Assembly (NCBI RefSeq): GCF_016906535.1
Contig: NC_057376.1
Location: 1,178,001-1,242,000 of the forward strand
DNA: 64,000 nucleotides
From: Rhizoctonia solani
Taxonomy: Eukaryota; Basidiomycota; Agaricomycetes; Cantharellales; Ceratobasidiaceae
Direction of reading: 5' to 3'
In this document: piece after piece, positions 63,101 through 64,000 of the stretch
Layout of the letters: each line of letters begins with the position of its first letter
How positions within the stretch are numbered: position 1 is the first letter of the stretch
Program-made: the position numbers and the translations under genes
The notes under the pieces: model-generated
Databases searched by the model: none
What the model saw: the letters and a program-made list of their open reading frames with translations, nothing else
Told to the model about the DNA's origin: nothing

Positions 63101-64000
63101 GGAGGTGGTTGAAGGCGATGACCCCTGGCCTTGGATCGCGACCTGCCATCTCTCATGGACATTCCCAGTAGCAGCGCGCTTTGGCTTCTCCCTCTCCGAA
63201 TTGAGAGGATGAAATTCCGAGCGAAGTCGGAGGGGATACACCTCCGTCTGCTTGACGCACTCGATTTCCCACGAATCCACGTCCCTGGAGTCGCGTCAAG
63301 GATGGGCTGAGTTCCTTGGCCGACGCTTGGACTGTGCTTCTAAAGGCAGGAGCGGCAGAGGTCACAAGCGGAAGCTTGTTGGTGTCCTGTGCTGGAGGGG
63401 TTGGCTGGATAGGACGTGCGAGCCCAAATGTCGGTGGAGACCCCTGGGTGGGTGTAGTATGTGTCTTGAACGGCGCATTCCGAATGGGGGTAGAAAACGC
63501 TGGGGCGGGCAGAGTGTCCGAACGCTGGATTTTGGACGTCGAGTTGGGACTTGACGTTGACTTGCCGCGGGGACGACCGGCTGTTGTTTTAGAACGAGTG
63601 AGCTCAGACTTGATCTCTGGCGAAGATCCTTGGAGAGGGCTCTCGGGTTTCGAGGGCCACGAGCTCGTTCGCTGTCTTGTATGCTGAGGTACTACCAATT
63701 GTTCCTCTGGCGGAGCGAATCTGGGCTACGAGGACTGCGTGGCAGTGACTTGTCTGCAGAGCGCTGGGGGAGGGTTGTCTCGGAGGGGGTCCAAGTCCAG
63801 GCAGCGCAGCAGCACCCTGGCCAAACTTGCTGGTCCGACCCACCGCCTGGAATGCACTTGCAGAAGCCGACGAACCTGCGCGACGCAGAGTCTGGTCGAA
63901 CAAGGCAGGGTCATGGGTATCCGCCTGGGGCGCAGGCTTGTTCAGGCGCGGTCCCGAGCCGCGGGCGCCCATAAAGCCGGCAAAGACATGGGAGCGATTT
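60127..64000 (-). CDS. Gelsolin-repeat protein with Pro-rich N-terminal region (5' end outside window)
   Basis: Putative actin-regulating protein; such fungal proteins join a long disordered N-terminus (DUF4045-like) to gelsolin repeats. The C-terminal part shows repeat features: LAELDLRVLDPNMAPIPPFN, FSLSNGQAAVVPSYPCLVYE, LVLSKVWGWYGKKAQPG, then a Gln-Gly-Asp-Glu motif, LDAVYVWYGRGATQPEREAA and a final LLTLSEASEQ ... LQDPTFLPLGIHPNLLN with stop TAA at 60127-60129. The N-terminal part (61720-64000) is Pro/Ser/Thr-rich, with a SPRPSPRPSPR run near 61760-61830 and PPPPPPPPQE near 62655-62680. LSPSLTRLQGRGFVG near 63290 and GNVHERWQVAIQGQG near 63140 are in different frames, so at least one base error lies between about 63180 and 63280; a second switch is likely near 63700. 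Confidence 0.78.
61750..61835. repeat. Ser-Pro-Arg-Pro coding repeat in the gelsolin-type gene
   Basis: Tandem gga-gag-gg(g/t)-cga units on the plus strand encode SPRPSPRPSPRA on the minus strand. Low-complexity and prone to alignment slips. Confidence 0.7.

Overview
This window is nuclear DNA from a filamentous basidiomycete, most likely an agaricomycete of the Rhizoctonia/Ceratobasidium type. The evidence is dense genes cut by many 50-60 nt GT-AG introns, closely spaced genes on both strands, and families typical of that group: a DUF6699-type protein, a C-terminally anchored BTB-style regulator, a TKL-like kinase with HGD in place of HRD, and a divergent FTR1-FET3 iron pair. The genus is inferred from protein resemblance, not proven. 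All spliced models were built by hand.

Layout. 1-8 kb: the 3' part of an MFS transporter (FLVCR/SLC49-like), V-ATPase c'' (VMA16), a stand-alone I9 proteinase inhibitor, TIM17, a CUS2/HTATSF1 splicing factor and an unknown protein with a mitochondrial-type leader. 8-14.7 kb: a BTB protein with an odd in-frame stop, DNA topoisomerase I, and complex I subunit NDUFB3/B12. 14.7-17.5 kb is a gene-poor gap. 17.5-23 kb: a small membrane protein, then the iron permease FTR1 and ferroxidase FET3 reading away from each other over a 482-bp promoter with GATA-factor sites. 23.4-25 kb: CPA1 (arginine-specific carbamoyl-phosphate synthase small subunit), preceded by an intron-split upstream reading frame whose core DYLSD matches the arginine attenuator peptide. 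25-38 kb: CCT6, OMA1, a Zn2Cys6 transcription factor, an eIF5-mimic (W2/BZW) protein and RPS5. 38.5-46.3 kb: an MRP-type ABC transporter and a DUF6699-like protein. 47.5-60 kb: ERO1, an OPA3-like protein, a kinase, a secreted carboxylesterase and a short-chain dehydrogenase. 60.1 kb to the right edge: the C-terminal part of a gelsolin-repeat protein.

Two regulatory systems stand out. FTR1 and FET3 form one high-affinity iron uptake unit in which Fet3 oxidises Fe(II) and Ftr1 takes up Fe(III); their shared promoter carries a perfect ATCAGATAA site. The CPA1 leader encodes a 22-residue attenuator-like peptide only after a 56-nt leader intron is removed, so splicing and arginine-dependent ribosome stalling could both act on one enzyme.

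A caution for every reader: at least 15 single-base frame breaks interrupt otherwise conserved genes, including RPS5, CPA1, CCT6 and TOP1. Most lie in short homopolymers, so they look like sequencing or assembly indels rather than real pseudogenes. Spans below are given across these breaks.
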